DNA of 64,000 nt from Rhodobiaceae bacterium (GTDB taxonomy: Bacteria > Pseudomonadota > Alphaproteobacteria > Parvibaculales > Parvibaculaceae): positions 1,488,001 to 1,552,000 of the forward strand of contig CP030277.1 in the NCBI GenBank assembly GCA_003330885.1, written 5' to 3'. Shown here piece after piece: positions 54,407 to 63,740 of the stretch. The translations under genes and the position numbers were made by a program. The first letter of the stretch is position 1, and the number at the start of each line of letters is the position of its first letter. The notes under the pieces were generated by a model, which did no database searches, was not told the DNA's origin, and saw only the letters and a program-made list of their open reading frames with translations.

Positions 54407-55465
54407 ATGCGTCTTTTCAATTTTCTCTTTGTCGTTCTTGTGGCCCTCCCGGTGGCTTTTGCACTCGCCTTCGAAGCGGGACTTCTTGACGACTATGTCG
54501 ATGAAAACCTCATCCCGGCAGAGCCCTTTATCCGTGCCGAGATAAAGGCAACGGTGCCAGCGGAAGAACTTGATCTCGCTGTGAACGACTCACTGGACTC
54601 AGGCGAATATGAAGATGCGCTGATGTATGCCGAAATCGCGGAATATGCAGGGATTGCGCTAGCACCAGAGACAACCAAACGATTGGAAGATGCAGGAGCA
54701 CTGCTCCTCCGCGTCTCTCGGGACACAGGCAGCTTCTTTGAGGGATTTCTCACAGGCGAAGGCAGCGACACGGCGGGCTTCGTTGGAGCGATTACATCTG
54801 ATCTGACAGTTGTCGGCGACGTACGGGATATTGGACGCGAGGGCTCAAAGCTCGTTGCGGGCGAAGAATACTCCCAGCTCATTTTGGGGCTGTCCGTCGT
54901 CGGCGTTGCAGCCACTGGCGCGACCGTCGCAACCGGCGGTGGCGCCCTGCCGGTTAAGGTGGGCGTTTCGCTGATGAAAGTCGCCAAAAGGACAGGTGCG
55001 CTGACAGCCGCCTTTGCCCGCCAGCTGGGCGACTTGATGCGCAAAGCGATCGACTTTCCAGGCCTCCGCCGCACACTCTCAAATGTGAGCCTCACCGATA
55101 GCACAGCGACACGACGCGCTGTCACCAACTATGCCAGCGGTGTAAATCTGAAACCTCTGACACCCGTTCTGGATGATATGGCAGCCCTTCAACGCAATAC
55201 AGGTCCGGCAGAAAGCGTACGTCTGCTATCGCGTGTCGAAGACACCAACGATCTACGCCGGATCACTGAGATGAGCGGCACGCTTGGTGTAAAGACCCGG
55301 GGTGTCATGGCGCTCACTGGAAAAACCAGCCTCAGGGCATTCAAGACCTTTGCCAATATGATGCGGTGGCTGCTGGAGTGGGTCTGGGCAATCGCTGCCG
55401 GCATCGCCACCCTCCTCTTTGGTGCGGGCTCAAGGCGCGTTGTTCGAAGGGTGCGAAGGGCCTAA
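54407..55465 (+). CDS. Membrane-associated protein of unknown function
   Basis: 352 residues. N-terminal signal or anchor (4-23). Residues 60-110 are acidic helices (YEDALMYAEIAEYAGI); a Gly-rich stretch (175-205) with VVGVAATGATVATGGGA may be a membrane pair; a helical region with several Arg follows; and a hydrophobic C-terminal anchor ends in a basic tail (RRVVRRVRRA). No family recognised. Confidence 0.7.
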   Translation: MRLFNFLFVVLVALPVAFALAFEAGLLDDYVDENLIPAEPFIRAEIKATVPAEELDLAVNDSLDSGEYEDALMYAEIAEYAGIALAPETTKRLEDAGALLLRVSRDTGSFFEGFLTGEGSDTAGFVGAITSDLTVVGDVRDIGREGSKLVAGEEYSQLILGLSVVGVAATGATVATGGGALPVKVGVSLMKVAKRTGALTAAFARQLGDLMRKAIDFPGLRRTLSNVSLTDSTATRRAVTNYASGVNLKPLTPVLDDMAALQRNTGPAESVRLLSRVEDTNDLRRITEMSGTLGVKTRGVMALTGKTSLRAFKTFANMMRWLLEWVWAIAAGIATLLFGAGSRRVVRRVRRA

Positions 55466-55560
55466 AAAAAACCCACCCTGCACAAACACATGCAAAGCGG
55501 GTTTCGTTGGTTTGGGACCTTCTTTCGTTACCGAAAGCGCTCAACCGGGTCTAGTGACCG

Positions 55561-55630
55561 CGGGAACTGTCCCGATTTTCTTAAGGGCGTTTTCAGGACA
55601 GGTGCGCCCACCTGTCCATCGGCAAACGCC
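55561..55630. terminator. Hairpin cluster between convergent genes
   Basis: CGGGA-ACTG-TCCCG is followed by ATTTTC (55561-55579). Next to it GGACAGGTG-CGCC-CACCTGTCC lies inside an outer GGCGTTT/AAACGCC stem (55586-55630). They sit between the end of the 352-residue gene and the convergent small membrane gene. The first probably ends the plus-strand transcript. Confidence 0.55.
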
Positions 55631-55645
55631 GCATCAAAACGGGCC

Positions 55646-55936
55646 TCAGCTGAACGTCAGGACCTGAGCGACAACCAGTGTGCTCAATCCCGCTACAACG
55701 AGACCAGACAGATAGCTCACAGACGAACCATGGCTAGCCGGTTTGGTGAAAATTGACGCCAAAGCCTGGCCGAGAGGCTGGTTTTCGCGCGCAAGCAACT
55801 GATTGCCTGTGTAAATCGCCAGGACAGTGAAAGCGATGAAGAAGGCGTCGCGGGGAGCGACATATCCGACCTCAAAAGCAACGGTCGAAAGGACCACTAC
55901 TGAAACGGCAACAAAATTCCAAATGAGAGAGCGCAT
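55646..55936 (-). CDS. Small membrane protein
   Basis: 96 residues from an ATG with AGGAG ten bases upstream. Three hydrophobic segments (about 5-25, 33-52, 75-95) make a compact membrane protein. The family is not recognised. It is likely to form a group with the two small membrane or exported proteins at 56087-56655. Confidence 0.6.
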   Translation of the reverse strand: MRSLIWNFVAVSVVVLSTVAFEVGYVAPRDAFFIAFTVLAIYTGNQLLARENQPLGQALASIFTKPASHGSSVSYLSGLVVAGLSTLVVAQVLTFS

Positions 55937-56086
55937 TGGGGGGTCACTCCTGTTTACTTCGCAGTGCACCAAAAAAGGGGTTTGCAGTGCACAGGAGAGT
56001 AAATAGGTATGAACTGACAAATAGTCAAGTATCGGAGCGCAAATTAGCTCACAGAAATTCTTTCAGACTTTACAAGGAGTTAACCG

Positions 56087-56386
56087 TCAGACGAGCAAAA
56101 GGCTTAGAACAAATATGCCAACAAGAAAGCTCCACAGCCCCGCCATGAGCGAGCTAACAACCAACCAGCCTGGAGGACGGTTTTCAATAACCTGAGCCCT
56201 GAGCGCATTGCGCATAATCACACTGGGACCGGCGAGTACGAGCGTCAATACGCCCCCGATGATGCCAGCAGTCGTTTCCTGCCACATCTGAAAGCTGGGC
56301 GGCTTGTTGGTGACCAACCGGTAGAGACTAGACACCAAACCAGCCGTCACGACACCGGTTACAAAGGTCCAAAAGAAAGCAGTCAT
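56087..56386 (-). CDS. Small membrane protein
   Basis: 99 residues with three hydrophobic segments, beginning FFWTFVTGVVTAGLVSSLY. Its start overlaps the stop of the upstream gene by one base (TAATG), so the two form an operon. Not recognised as any family. A possible hydrophobic partner of that exported protein. Confidence 0.65.
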   Translation of the reverse strand: MTAFFWTFVTGVVTAGLVSSLYRLVTNKPPSFQMWQETTAGIIGGVLTLVLAGPSVIMRNALRAQVIENRPPGWLVVSSLMAGLWSFLVGIFVLSLLLV

Positions 56387-56655
56387 TATTGCTCAAACCC
56401 TATCCCTGAGCGCAAACCCACTTCCGTGAAGGAAACTGCGCTGTTTTGAACTTTATTATCAACAAACAGGTCAACGCCCGCTACCACGGCATGCGAAGGT
56501 GTTATCCGGTTTTCAGGATCGATACGCTCCACCAACACATCCTGGTTTTGCGGGATGTTTTCCCCTTGCACGATCAAGGTCACCGCATCAATGGGACCGC
56601 CCGCATAGAGCATGACCCCCAGGAGAGTGAGCATTTTGGCGACAAAAGCAGTCAT
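56386..56655 (-). CDS. Small exported protein
   Basis: 89 residues from an ATG with AAGGA eleven bases upstream. Hydrophobic N-terminus (8-20, MLTLLGVMLYAGG) is a signal peptide or anchor; the rest is soluble and acidic (ENIPQNQDVLVERIDPEN). Not recognised. Coupled to the downstream membrane protein by overlapping stop and start. Confidence 0.6.
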   Translation of the reverse strand: MTAFVAKMLTLLGVMLYAGGPIDAVTLIVQGENIPQNQDVLVERIDPENRITPSHAVVAGVDLFVDNKVQNSAVSFTEVGLRSGIGFEQ

Positions 56656-56896
56656 GGACGCGAATTTCCTTAAGCAACGAGCTGACCTGTTCGTGCATAA
56701 GGATCGCAAAGGTCGTACCAGAGACCCGCTTTACAGAAAGTCTTTGGAAACCTTAGAAAAATCAAAAGGTTGGCTGAAATTCTAGGAGCGCTATGCTGGG
56801 CGACGCGGCATCTGCGTTTCAAACCGACGTGCCGACCTTGTAAAAACTGTCCCAAAACAGGCCACCTTCCGCCACAACCATTCAAGATTTGAGAAA

Positions 56897-57652
56897 ATGA
56901 GCAACGGATCAGACCAATATGTAAAAGAGCGGCCAGCCTGGTTAATCCCAGCGACCGTTGCTTTGGGTGTCAGCCTCTTTTCTGCTCTGTTCGGATATTA
57001 TTATTTCGGCCCAACACCTTCGGAGATTTTGGGGCTCGACCCGCGTGCCAGCGACAGCAGCGAGAGGGTCGACATGATGATTGGCGGGGAGCGCTTTCTT
57101 ATACCAGCGAATTTCACCCGCTATCCCCTGCAGCGCGTCGGTGGAACACAAGATGAGATAGACCTGCACGCGCTGTTGCCGGAACTCGCGCCCTATACAG
57201 CAAACCGTCAGGCGGCATTCGAAAACAACACTCCAGACGCCATTGTGGTTCACATCAAAATTCACCGCTCAGAAGGTCTGATGCCTGCAGCCAGACGGTT
57301 GGACGATATCTACGCTCGACATCTGCTCAGCCGCACGCCTGAGAGCGGCGCTGCAGGACTTGACCTCTATAGGTTTGCCGAAGGAACCGGCTACAAAGAT
57401 CAGGAGCTCTATGTCGCTGACCAAGCAGATGGACAGCCACTTCTGCTCTTATGTTTTAAGCATTCTGACGTGATCTTCAGCCCCAACTGCACTCGCACTT
57501 TTCATCTCACCGATACCGTCGCGGTCACCTATCGCTACAAACGGGCTCAGCTGGAGAATTGGCAGTCCACTGACCAGGCGATCATCGCGCTGGTCAAGAG
57601 CTTCATCACAGAGCCTCTGCCAGAGGACGATGCTGCAGAAGACATCCAATAA
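56897..57652 (+). CDS. Single-pass membrane protein of unknown function
   Basis: 251 residues. One membrane segment (about 15-38, LIPATVALGVSLFSALFGYYYFG) leaves a large periplasmic part. That part has beta-strand-like segments and two Cys. No family is recognised. Position between two divergent units gives no clue. Start has TTGAGAAA upstream. It ends 21 bases from the convergent RND gene. Confidence 0.65.
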   Translation: MSNGSDQYVKERPAWLIPATVALGVSLFSALFGYYYFGPTPSEILGLDPRASDSSERVDMMIGGERFLIPANFTRYPLQRVGGTQDEIDLHALLPELAPYTANRQAAFENNTPDAIVVHIKIHRSEGLMPAARRLDDIYARHLLSRTPESGAAGLDLYRFAEGTGYKDQELYVADQADGQPLLLLCFKHSDVIFSPNCTRTFHLTDTVAVTYRYKRAQLENWQSTDQAIIALVKSFITEPLPEDDAAEDIQ

Positions 57653-57673
57653 GTGCTGTGCAGGCAAAGCAGA

Positions 57674-60028
57674 TCACGCCTCAGCAGCCTCAGGAACACG
57701 TGTTCTGTATTTCGGGAACCGTCGGTGGAGAACAGCAGCAAGCGCCGGTAGCCCAGTCACGGCACCGATCATGTTCGCGAAGAACATGAAGCTCAACAAC
57801 AGGCCCATATCCGCCTGGAACTTTAATTCGGAGAAGACCCAGCTTGCAACGCCTAGTGAGAGTGTCAGGCCTGTAAAGATCACCGCCATGCCCGTTTCCT
57901 GCATCGCAAGAGTGAAGGCACTCACGATCTCCTCCCCCGCTTCCAGGTGGAACTGCAGTCTTGTGTAAATGTAGAACGCATAGTCCACACCGATCCCTAC
58001 AGCGAGAACCAGAACCGGCAGTGTCGACACTTTGAGCCCGATCTCCAACCAGCTCATCAACCAATAACCCATGAAGGTCGCGACCAAAAGCGGCGCACAG
58101 CAACAAATGATTGCGCGCCAATCACGATAGGCGACAAGAACCAGGAAGATGATTACGCCGAACACATAGAACAGGATCGGAAGCTCTGAGCTCTCAATCA
58201 CATCATTCGTCGCAGCGATGAGCCCCACATTGCCTGATGCCAATCGGAAGGTGTGCTCTGGATATTTCGGACCGTTTTCAGCAATCCACTCGTCTGCCGC
58301 GCCAATCAGGCGGTTAATGGTTTCCGCCTTATGGTCCTCGGTGAAAACAATAACGCTCAGGAAGTTGCAATTGCGATCGGTCAAGCCAGTACTTGGCCCA
58401 AAGCTGTTGGTGGTCAGCACAAGCGTATATCGATTCCGCGGCAACTCGCGGAACTTGGGATTACCCTCCATCCACACGCTATAGACAGTCTTGGCAGCCT
58501 CCGGCAGAGAAACAACAGACCTCACGCCTTCCACATTCATCAGATGGTAGCCGAATTTTTCCACCGGCTTCATCAGGTCCCAGCTAATACAGGAATTTTC
58601 AGGTGTTTCCACAAGAGCGACAAAGGCGTCGAGATTCACGTCGAAATTTTGAACAATGAAGCGAGAATCTACATTAAAGCGCGCATCTTCGCGAAGTTCT
58701 GCAGCGCCTGCGTGAACGTCTCCTATATTTCTGTTCCGGCTTTCATAGACTGCAACAACGAACAAGGTGCCAATCAGGGTCAGTGTAATCGCCGACGGCA
58801 CAGGCCGGGTGATCTGCGCAACACGCGCCATCAGACGTACCCGACGCGCGCGAAGGCGCGCTGCCTTCTCAACATAACCCTCGGGCACCGAGAAATATGC
58901 AGCCGCCAGGGGCAGCATAATCAGATTTGAGACAATCTTCAGCGCAACGCCGATCGAGGCAACAATCGCCATCTCCTGGATCATCGGCACGGGAATGAGA
59001 TAAAGCGTTGCGAAGCCAGCCAGGTCAGTTACCAGAGCCATTGAGCCCGGAACGAGCAAGCGGGAAAAAGTTGCTCTGGCAGCCGTATCAGCATTCGCGC
59101 CTGCAACAACCTGTGCGGAAATCAGATTGATCTGCTGAATGCCGTGGCTCACGCCAATGGCATAAACGAGGAACGGCACCAGGATCGCCAGCGGGTCGAG
59201 CCCATAGCCCAAAATATCCAGAATGCCGAATTGCCAAACCACGGAGATCAGAGACGACCCGACCGCGAGCGATGTCAGCACAACAGAGCGGCAATAGACG
59301 AACACTGCCGCCGTGGTGAGGAAGAAGGAAATCACGAAGAAGAAGACGACACCGCCTGCCCCATCAGCAATATCGCCAATCATTTTGGCAAAGCCGATGA
59401 TGCGGATATTAATGTCCTCACCTTCATACTTGTCGCGAATATCGCTCTCAATCCGCTGCGCAAAATCGATATAGTCGAGCTGCTCGCGCGTGATTGGATG
59501 AATTTCCTGCAGTTCAAAACGGATCAAAGCCGCGGAACTATCGTTGGAAAAGAGTGTTCCTTTGAAACCCCAACGGTCCGCATCTTCACGAATGCTTTCC
59601 ACTGCTTCCTGATCGATATTCGTTCGGGTAACGTTTGAGGGGATCAGATTATAAGCGAGAAACCCTTCCTCGGTGATCTGAAACACCCGTGTATTGGGCG
59701 TCCACATAGATTTGACCGACCCACGAAACACACCGGGCAGGAAGAAAATGTCGTCGGTAACGTCGTAGAGCACCTTCATAAATTCAGGTGTCCAGATGTC
59801 GCCGCTCTTCGACTCGACGGCGACCATGAGCGCATTACCGCCCGGAAGCTTTTCCCGGTACTCCAAGAATGTCTCAATATAGGGGTGATCTGACGGCAGC
59901 TGCTTCAGGTAGCCAGCATCCGGTCGCAGCTGAACCGCTTGATAGCCCATCCAGATGGTGAAAACGCCGAGCGCGATCAAAACGATCGCCTTCAGACGAA
60001 ACAATAGGTTTTCGAGCAGCTTGACCAT
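57674..60028 (-). CDS. RND-superfamily (MMPL-like) exporter
   Basis: 784 residues from the ATG giving MVKLLENLLFRLK. Two halves each have one large periplasmic loop and five or six membrane helices; typical are VVFFFVISFFLTTAAVFVY, LAILVPFLVYAIGVSHGIQQINLIS (in part) and VLVLAVGIGVDYAFYIYTR, with the Asp of the proton path in GVDYAF. It is of the COG1033 hydrophobe/lipid exporter kind (HpnN- or MmpL-like). Cargo unknown; lipids or hopanoids are candidates. AGGGATAAG site. Stop is followed by the convergent 56897 gene. Confidence 0.87.
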   Translation of the reverse strand: MVKLLENLLFRLKAIVLIALGVFTIWMGYQAVQLRPDAGYLKQLPSDHPYIETFLEYREKLPGGNALMVAVESKSGDIWTPEFMKVLYDVTDDIFFLPGVFRGSVKSMWTPNTRVFQITEEGFLAYNLIPSNVTRTNIDQEAVESIREDADRWGFKGTLFSNDSSAALIRFELQEIHPITREQLDYIDFAQRIESDIRDKYEGEDINIRIIGFAKMIGDIADGAGGVVFFFVISFFLTTAAVFVYCRSVVLTSLAVGSSLISVVWQFGILDILGYGLDPLAILVPFLVYAIGVSHGIQQINLISAQVVAGANADTAARATFSRLLVPGSMALVTDLAGFATLYLIPVPMIQEMAIVASIGVALKIVSNLIMLPLAAAYFSVPEGYVEKAARLRARRVRLMARVAQITRPVPSAITLTLIGTLFVVAVYESRNRNIGDVHAGAAELREDARFNVDSRFIVQNFDVNLDAFVALVETPENSCISWDLMKPVEKFGYHLMNVEGVRSVVSLPEAAKTVYSVWMEGNPKFRELPRNRYTLVLTTNSFGPSTGLTDRNCNFLSVIVFTEDHKAETINRLIGAADEWIAENGPKYPEHTFRLASGNVGLIAATNDVIESSELPILFYVFGVIIFLVLVAYRDWRAIICCCAPLLVATFMGYWLMSWLEIGLKVSTLPVLVLAVGIGVDYAFYIYTRLQFHLEAGEEIVSAFTLAMQETGMAVIFTGLTLSLGVASWVFSELKFQADMGLLLSFMFFANMIGAVTGLPALAAVLHRRFPKYRTRVPEAAEA

Positions 60029-60116
60029 CTTATCCCTCTCCCGCGGCATGCCCCAGATTACCGCCCGCGGTCTTACGACCGTCTAAACATGCCACAGGTG
60101 GGTAAACGAAACCCGA

Positions 60117-60332
60117 TCAAGCCTCCGGCAAGTCAATATCGAGGATCGCCATATTGAAAGCGTAAGATACTTCGCCTTCGTCCTCGTCCTTGAACACGAC
60201 ACCAATGAATTCTTCACCAATGCTCACTTCAGCCGAATCGTCTTTGTTAGGGCGCCCCTGAACGACAATCGTGTCGAGCCGGAAGAGCTTGCGAAAGTAT
60301 GATTCCAACCGATTGATTTCCGATTTATCCAC
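60117..60332 (-). CDS. DUF3126 protein
   Basis: 71 residues. Start is GTG with GGAG eight bases upstream. Single small domain, mixed alpha/beta, with INRLESYFRKLFRLDTI and IGVVFKDEDEGEVSYAF, diagnostic of DUF3126, a family confined to alphaproteobacteria. The function is unknown. It lies upstream of the RND gene on the same strand; the gap is 88 bases. Confidence 0.88.
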   Translation of the reverse strand: MDKSEINRLESYFRKLFRLDTIVVQGRPNKDDSAEVSIGEEFIGVVFKDEDEGEVSYAFNMAILDIDLPEA

Positions 60333-60597
60333 GAGGAGTGCTCCGCATTCGATGAGTGAGTTAGGGAAGTTAGCGACTCGTTTTGTAGCGGTTCACCCCC
60401 ACCGGCGCAAATCGCCTTGTTTCCTGGATCTTCTGGATAGAAGCATGGGGATGCCTTCCCGGCATTTACCCTGCGGCGGTTCGTCCGATTGCTGCAGGGT
60501 CACAGCCTATGAAAGGATGAGAAACGCAATTGGATGGGCTCCAGATTACACCGAGTGATGCCCTGAGATGCTCAATGAAGTGATCGGGAGGATCAGG

Positions 60598-61134
60598 ATG
60601 GAGCATAGATTTACGACAAAATGGCTCGCTGTAGCGGCTGCCCTGATCACGGTGGGAGCCTTGGCTGCTCTCGCCCGTGCAGCTGAACCCGAAATTGGCC
60701 TCTCTGATGCCTGGGCGCGGCCCACTTTAGGAGCCGGAAGGACCACCGCTGCCTATGTCACCATCACAAATATGGGCACAAACGCTGACAGGTTGACCGC
60801 GGTAGACGCACCCGGAGCTGGGTCCGTCGAAATCCACACTGCTGGCATGGAAAATGGTGTCATGCGGATGCGCCGACTTGAAGGTCTCGACATTCCAGCC
60901 GGTGAAACGGTGGCCATGGCGCCGGGCGGCTACCACATCATGATCATTGACGTTGAAGAACCAGTTCAGACTGGGTCCACTGTGCCTCTGACACTTACAT
61001 TCGAGACATCCGGGAACGTCACAATAGACGCTACTGTCTCCATGACCCCGCCATCCTCAACGAGCTCGCAGCCAGTTGAGAATACGGCGGAAGACATGGG
61101 TGACCACCAGGACATGATGCATGGTGGCCACTAA
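60598..61134 (+). CDS. PCu(A)C-type periplasmic copper chaperone
   Basis: 178 residues from an ATG with GGAGG six bases upstream. Signal peptide ends near ARAAE (about 29). The Cu(I) site follows the family rule exactly: His80-x10-Met91-x21-His113-x-Met115. The final tail carries further His and Met (DHQDMMHGGH) and may bind more copper. Such proteins deliver Cu(I) to the cytochrome oxidase CuA site. No cox genes are in the window. Confidence 0.9.
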   Translation: MEHRFTTKWLAVAAALITVGALAALARAAEPEIGLSDAWARPTLGAGRTTAAYVTITNMGTNADRLTAVDAPGAGSVEIHTAGMENGVMRMRRLEGLDIPAGETVAMAPGGYHIMIIDVEEPVQTGSTVPLTLTFETSGNVTIDATVSMTPPSSTSSQPVENTAEDMGDHQDMMHGGH

Positions 61135-61143
61135 AGCGATCGC

Positions 61144-61935
61144 TTATCGAGCTGTGTAGCCGCCATCCACAACCATTTCAGATCCGGTCATAAAGGACGA
61201 CTCGTCTGAGGCAAGGAACAGGATCGCGTTGGCGATTTCCTTGGGGAACCCCAACCGTCCGATAGGATGAAGCATGGTGAGGAGCTCAATCGCTTCATTG
61301 GCGCTTCCCATGCGCCCCGCGATCACCCCCTCTTCCACCACATTGCGCACAAGCGGCGTGTCAATAAAGCCAGGGTGAACAGAATTCACCCTGATGCCAT
61401 ATCCCGCTTCTGCGCACTCAAGGGCGGCGACTTTCGTCAGCAACCGCACGCCCCCTTTTGCAGCATTGTAATCTGCTGCATTTGACGTGCCGACAATGCC
61501 CATGATGGACGAGATATTGATGATGGAGCCACCGCCCGATTGCTTCATCGCGCGGATGCCGTGTTTGCACCCCAGAAAGACGCTATCCAGATCGATGGCA
61601 ATCGTGTTCCGCCAGGCGTCGAGTTCGAGGTCTTCAATCGGTGCACCGGGAGGCGCAATGCCCGCATTGTTCACAAGAATATCCAGCTGACCGAAGCTGT
61701 CGACGGCATGGGCAGCGACTTTCTCCCACTCGTCCTCACTGGTCACATTGTGTGCCATGAAGGTGGCCTTGCCGGCATTGTTCTGAATGGCGTCTGCCAC
61801 AGCTTCACCAGCCGATACGTCAATGTCCGTACAGACAACCGCCGCGCCCTCCTCCGCGAGCAGTCCAGAAGCGGCAGCACCGATACCCTTCGCAGCCCCT
61901 GTGACAATCGCAACCTTCCCGTCTAGCCGTCCCAT
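61144..61935 (-). CDS. Short-chain dehydrogenase/reductase
   Basis: 263 residues from the ATG giving MGRLDGKVAIVTGAAKGIG (GGGAG site). Rossmann motifs TGAAKGIG, DILVNNAGIAPPG and the catalytic triad Ser (NISSIMG), Tyr and Lys (YNAAK). VCTDID at the end of strand two suggests NAD(H) preference. Substrate unknown; similar to 3-alpha/3-beta hydroxysteroid or cyclopentanol dehydrogenases by the overall motif set. It overlaps no neighbour. Confidence 0.9.
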   Translation of the reverse strand: MGRLDGKVAIVTGAAKGIGAAASGLLAEEGAAVVCTDIDVSAGEAVADAIQNNAGKATFMAHNVTSEDEWEKVAAHAVDSFGQLDILVNNAGIAPPGAPIEDLELDAWRNTIAIDLDSVFLGCKHGIRAMKQSGGGSIINISSIMGIVGTSNAADYNAAKGGVRLLTKVAALECAEAGYGIRVNSVHPGFIDTPLVRNVVEEGVIAGRMGSANEAIELLTMLHPIGRLGFPKEIANAILFLASDESSFMTGSEMVVDGGYTAR

Positions 61936-62066
61936 ATCCAATCTCCCTGATTTTGTTTGGCCACATAGTGGAAGAAGGAACGCGCTCTTAACAAGGCCAA
62001 AAGCACTTCCGGTTGGGTGGCCACGCTGATATGACGACAGCAACAACCAATTAGGAGGTTTTAGGA

Positions 62067-62354
62067 ATGACCATCGCCCATTTGATCACCTACGTAACAA
62101 GCTCGGTCGACACGGTGGTCGCACAGACGGTCGCCTACAAAGAACGTGAACTGGATCGCTCCCCGCCCGAAGGGTTCTTGGGTGTCCACATCTATGCAAA
62201 CAAAGACGCAGACGCAGTGATTTTCCTCACCGAGTGGGAAAGTGCTGAGCATCTCGCAGAAACGGCAGACCAGGCCCCATGGGAAGCAGCCCAGGACCTG
62301 AATGAAACCTTCTCGGACAAAGTGACCGCTACCACGTTTAAAATCATAAGCTGA
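62067..62354 (+). CDS. ABM-like dimeric alpha/beta-barrel protein
   Basis: 95 residues with AGGAGG upstream. The size and pattern (IAHLITYVTSS, FLGVHIYANKDADAVIFLTEW, ESAEHLAETAD) fit a ferredoxin-like antibiotic-biosynthesis-monooxygenase domain. It could be an oxygenase, a heme- or quinone-handling protein or an unrelated dimeric barrel. Next to the FAD oxidoreductase gene on the same strand. Confidence 0.72.
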   Translation: MTIAHLITYVTSSVDTVVAQTVAYKERELDRSPPEGFLGVHIYANKDADAVIFLTEWESAEHLAETADQAPWEAAQDLNETFSDKVTATTFKIIS

Positions 62355-62405
62355 GCTCACCGGTCCGGCTGGCGCTAAATCCGCACACCTGCGTATGATA
62401 GTGCC

Positions 62406-63722
62406 ATGACACGCGACGCATTTGCAGGAACAGACCACCCGCCATCCTACTACGCAGCAACCGCCAATGGCGCGCCTGCGCTCGGTGCACTTGATGCGGA
62501 TATCACCTGTGACGTTTGTATCGTGGGCGCAGGCTATACCGGTCTCTCCGCTGCGATCCATCTTGCAGAACGCGGCTATGACGTTGTCGTTCTCGAAGCC
62601 GCCCAGGTCGGTTGGGGCGCCTCTGGACGCAATGGCGGACAGCTTGGCACGACACTGCGCAAAAGCCAGCCGGAACTCGAAGAAATGCTTGGGCGCGATC
62701 AAGGTCGCGCCTTATGGGACCTTGCTCAGGACTCAATTGCGACGGCCAAGTCTCTGATTAAACGGTTCGAGATTGAGTGCGACCTCACGCCCGGCATCAT
62801 GCATACAGCCTGGAAGAAAGGCGACATGTCCTGGCTTCGCGAAGAAGCTGATCACATGGCTGAGCACTATGGGTATGACAAGCTGCGCGTTGTAGAGAAG
62901 GACGAAATCGGCGACATGGTCGCCACCGATCGCTATTGGGGCGGTGTTCTGGACGAAGAAGCCGCGCATCTCCACCCTCTCAATTATGCGCTCGGGCTCG
63001 CCCGCGGGGCAATCAGCCTTGGCGCCAAGATCTTTGAACGAACGCGGGTCACCAGCATCTCAGATGGAACACCCGCGGCAGTCACCACCGACAATGGAAC
63101 CGTTACCGCCAAGCAGGTAATCCTGGCATGCAATGGCTACCTGGGTGGTTTAGAGCGCAAGGTGAACGGCTATATTATGCCGATCAACAACTTTATCATC
63201 GCCACAGAACCACTTGGCGACGAAGGTGCAAAAGCCCTTATTCGCGACAATGTCGCCATCGCCGACTCCAAGTTTGTCATCGACTATTACCGGCTCTCAG
63301 CTGACGGACGTTTGCTCTTTGGTGGCGGTGAGAACTATTCAAGCACCTTCCCCAAAGACATTGCTGCGTTTGTGAGCAAGCCAATGTTGCGGGTCTTCCC
63401 GCAACTCAAAGACAAGCGTATCGACTATGCATGGGGTGGAACGCTGGCCATCACTCTAAAGCGCATGCCGCATTTTGGCCGCATCGGCCCCAATCGTTTC
63501 TTCGGTCATGGGTACTCTGGCCAGGGCATCAATGTTGCGACGCTTGGCGGCAAACTGCTCGCCGAAGCGGTCGCCGCCGAGGCAGAAGGCAAAGGATCAC
63601 CCGAACGGTTTGATCTGATGGCAGACATCAAGGCAACGAAGTTCCCTGGCGGCACGCTGCTGCGCTATCCTGGCCTGGTCGCCGGCATGCTGTTCTATGC
63701 CATGAAGGACCGACTGCCTTAA
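62406..63722 (+). CDS. FAD-dependent oxidoreductase, DAO/PuuB-like
   Basis: 438 residues. The dinucleotide fold CDVCIVGAGYTGLSAAIHLAERG (in part: VGAGYTGLSAAIHLAE) starts at about residue 37; the C-terminal FGHGYSGQGIN marks the gamma-glutamylputrescine oxidase (PuuB) group of the DAO family. It oxidises an amine to aldehyde or imine. No puu operon genes are near, so the substrate is uncertain. No signal peptide. Confidence 0.88.
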   Translation: MTRDAFAGTDHPPSYYAATANGAPALGALDADITCDVCIVGAGYTGLSAAIHLAERGYDVVVLEAAQVGWGASGRNGGQLGTTLRKSQPELEEMLGRDQGRALWDLAQDSIATAKSLIKRFEIECDLTPGIMHTAWKKGDMSWLREEADHMAEHYGYDKLRVVEKDEIGDMVATDRYWGGVLDEEAAHLHPLNYALGLARGAISLGAKIFERTRVTSISDGTPAAVTTDNGTVTAKQVILACNGYLGGLERKVNGYIMPINNFIIATEPLGDEGAKALIRDNVAIADSKFVIDYYRLSADGRLLFGGGENYSSTFPKDIAAFVSKPMLRVFPQLKDKRIDYAWGGTLAITLKRMPHFGRIGPNRFFGHGYSGQGINVATLGGKLLAEAVAAEAEGKGSPERFDLMADIKATKFPGGTLLRYPGLVAGMLFYAMKDRLP

Positions 63723-63740
63723 CAGTCCATTCAAAGCAGG

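Noticed and set aside
61134-61145. AAGCGATCGCTT palindrome between PCu(A)C and SDR genes
   Set aside because: It spans the two stop codons and is too short for a terminator; chance is adequate.
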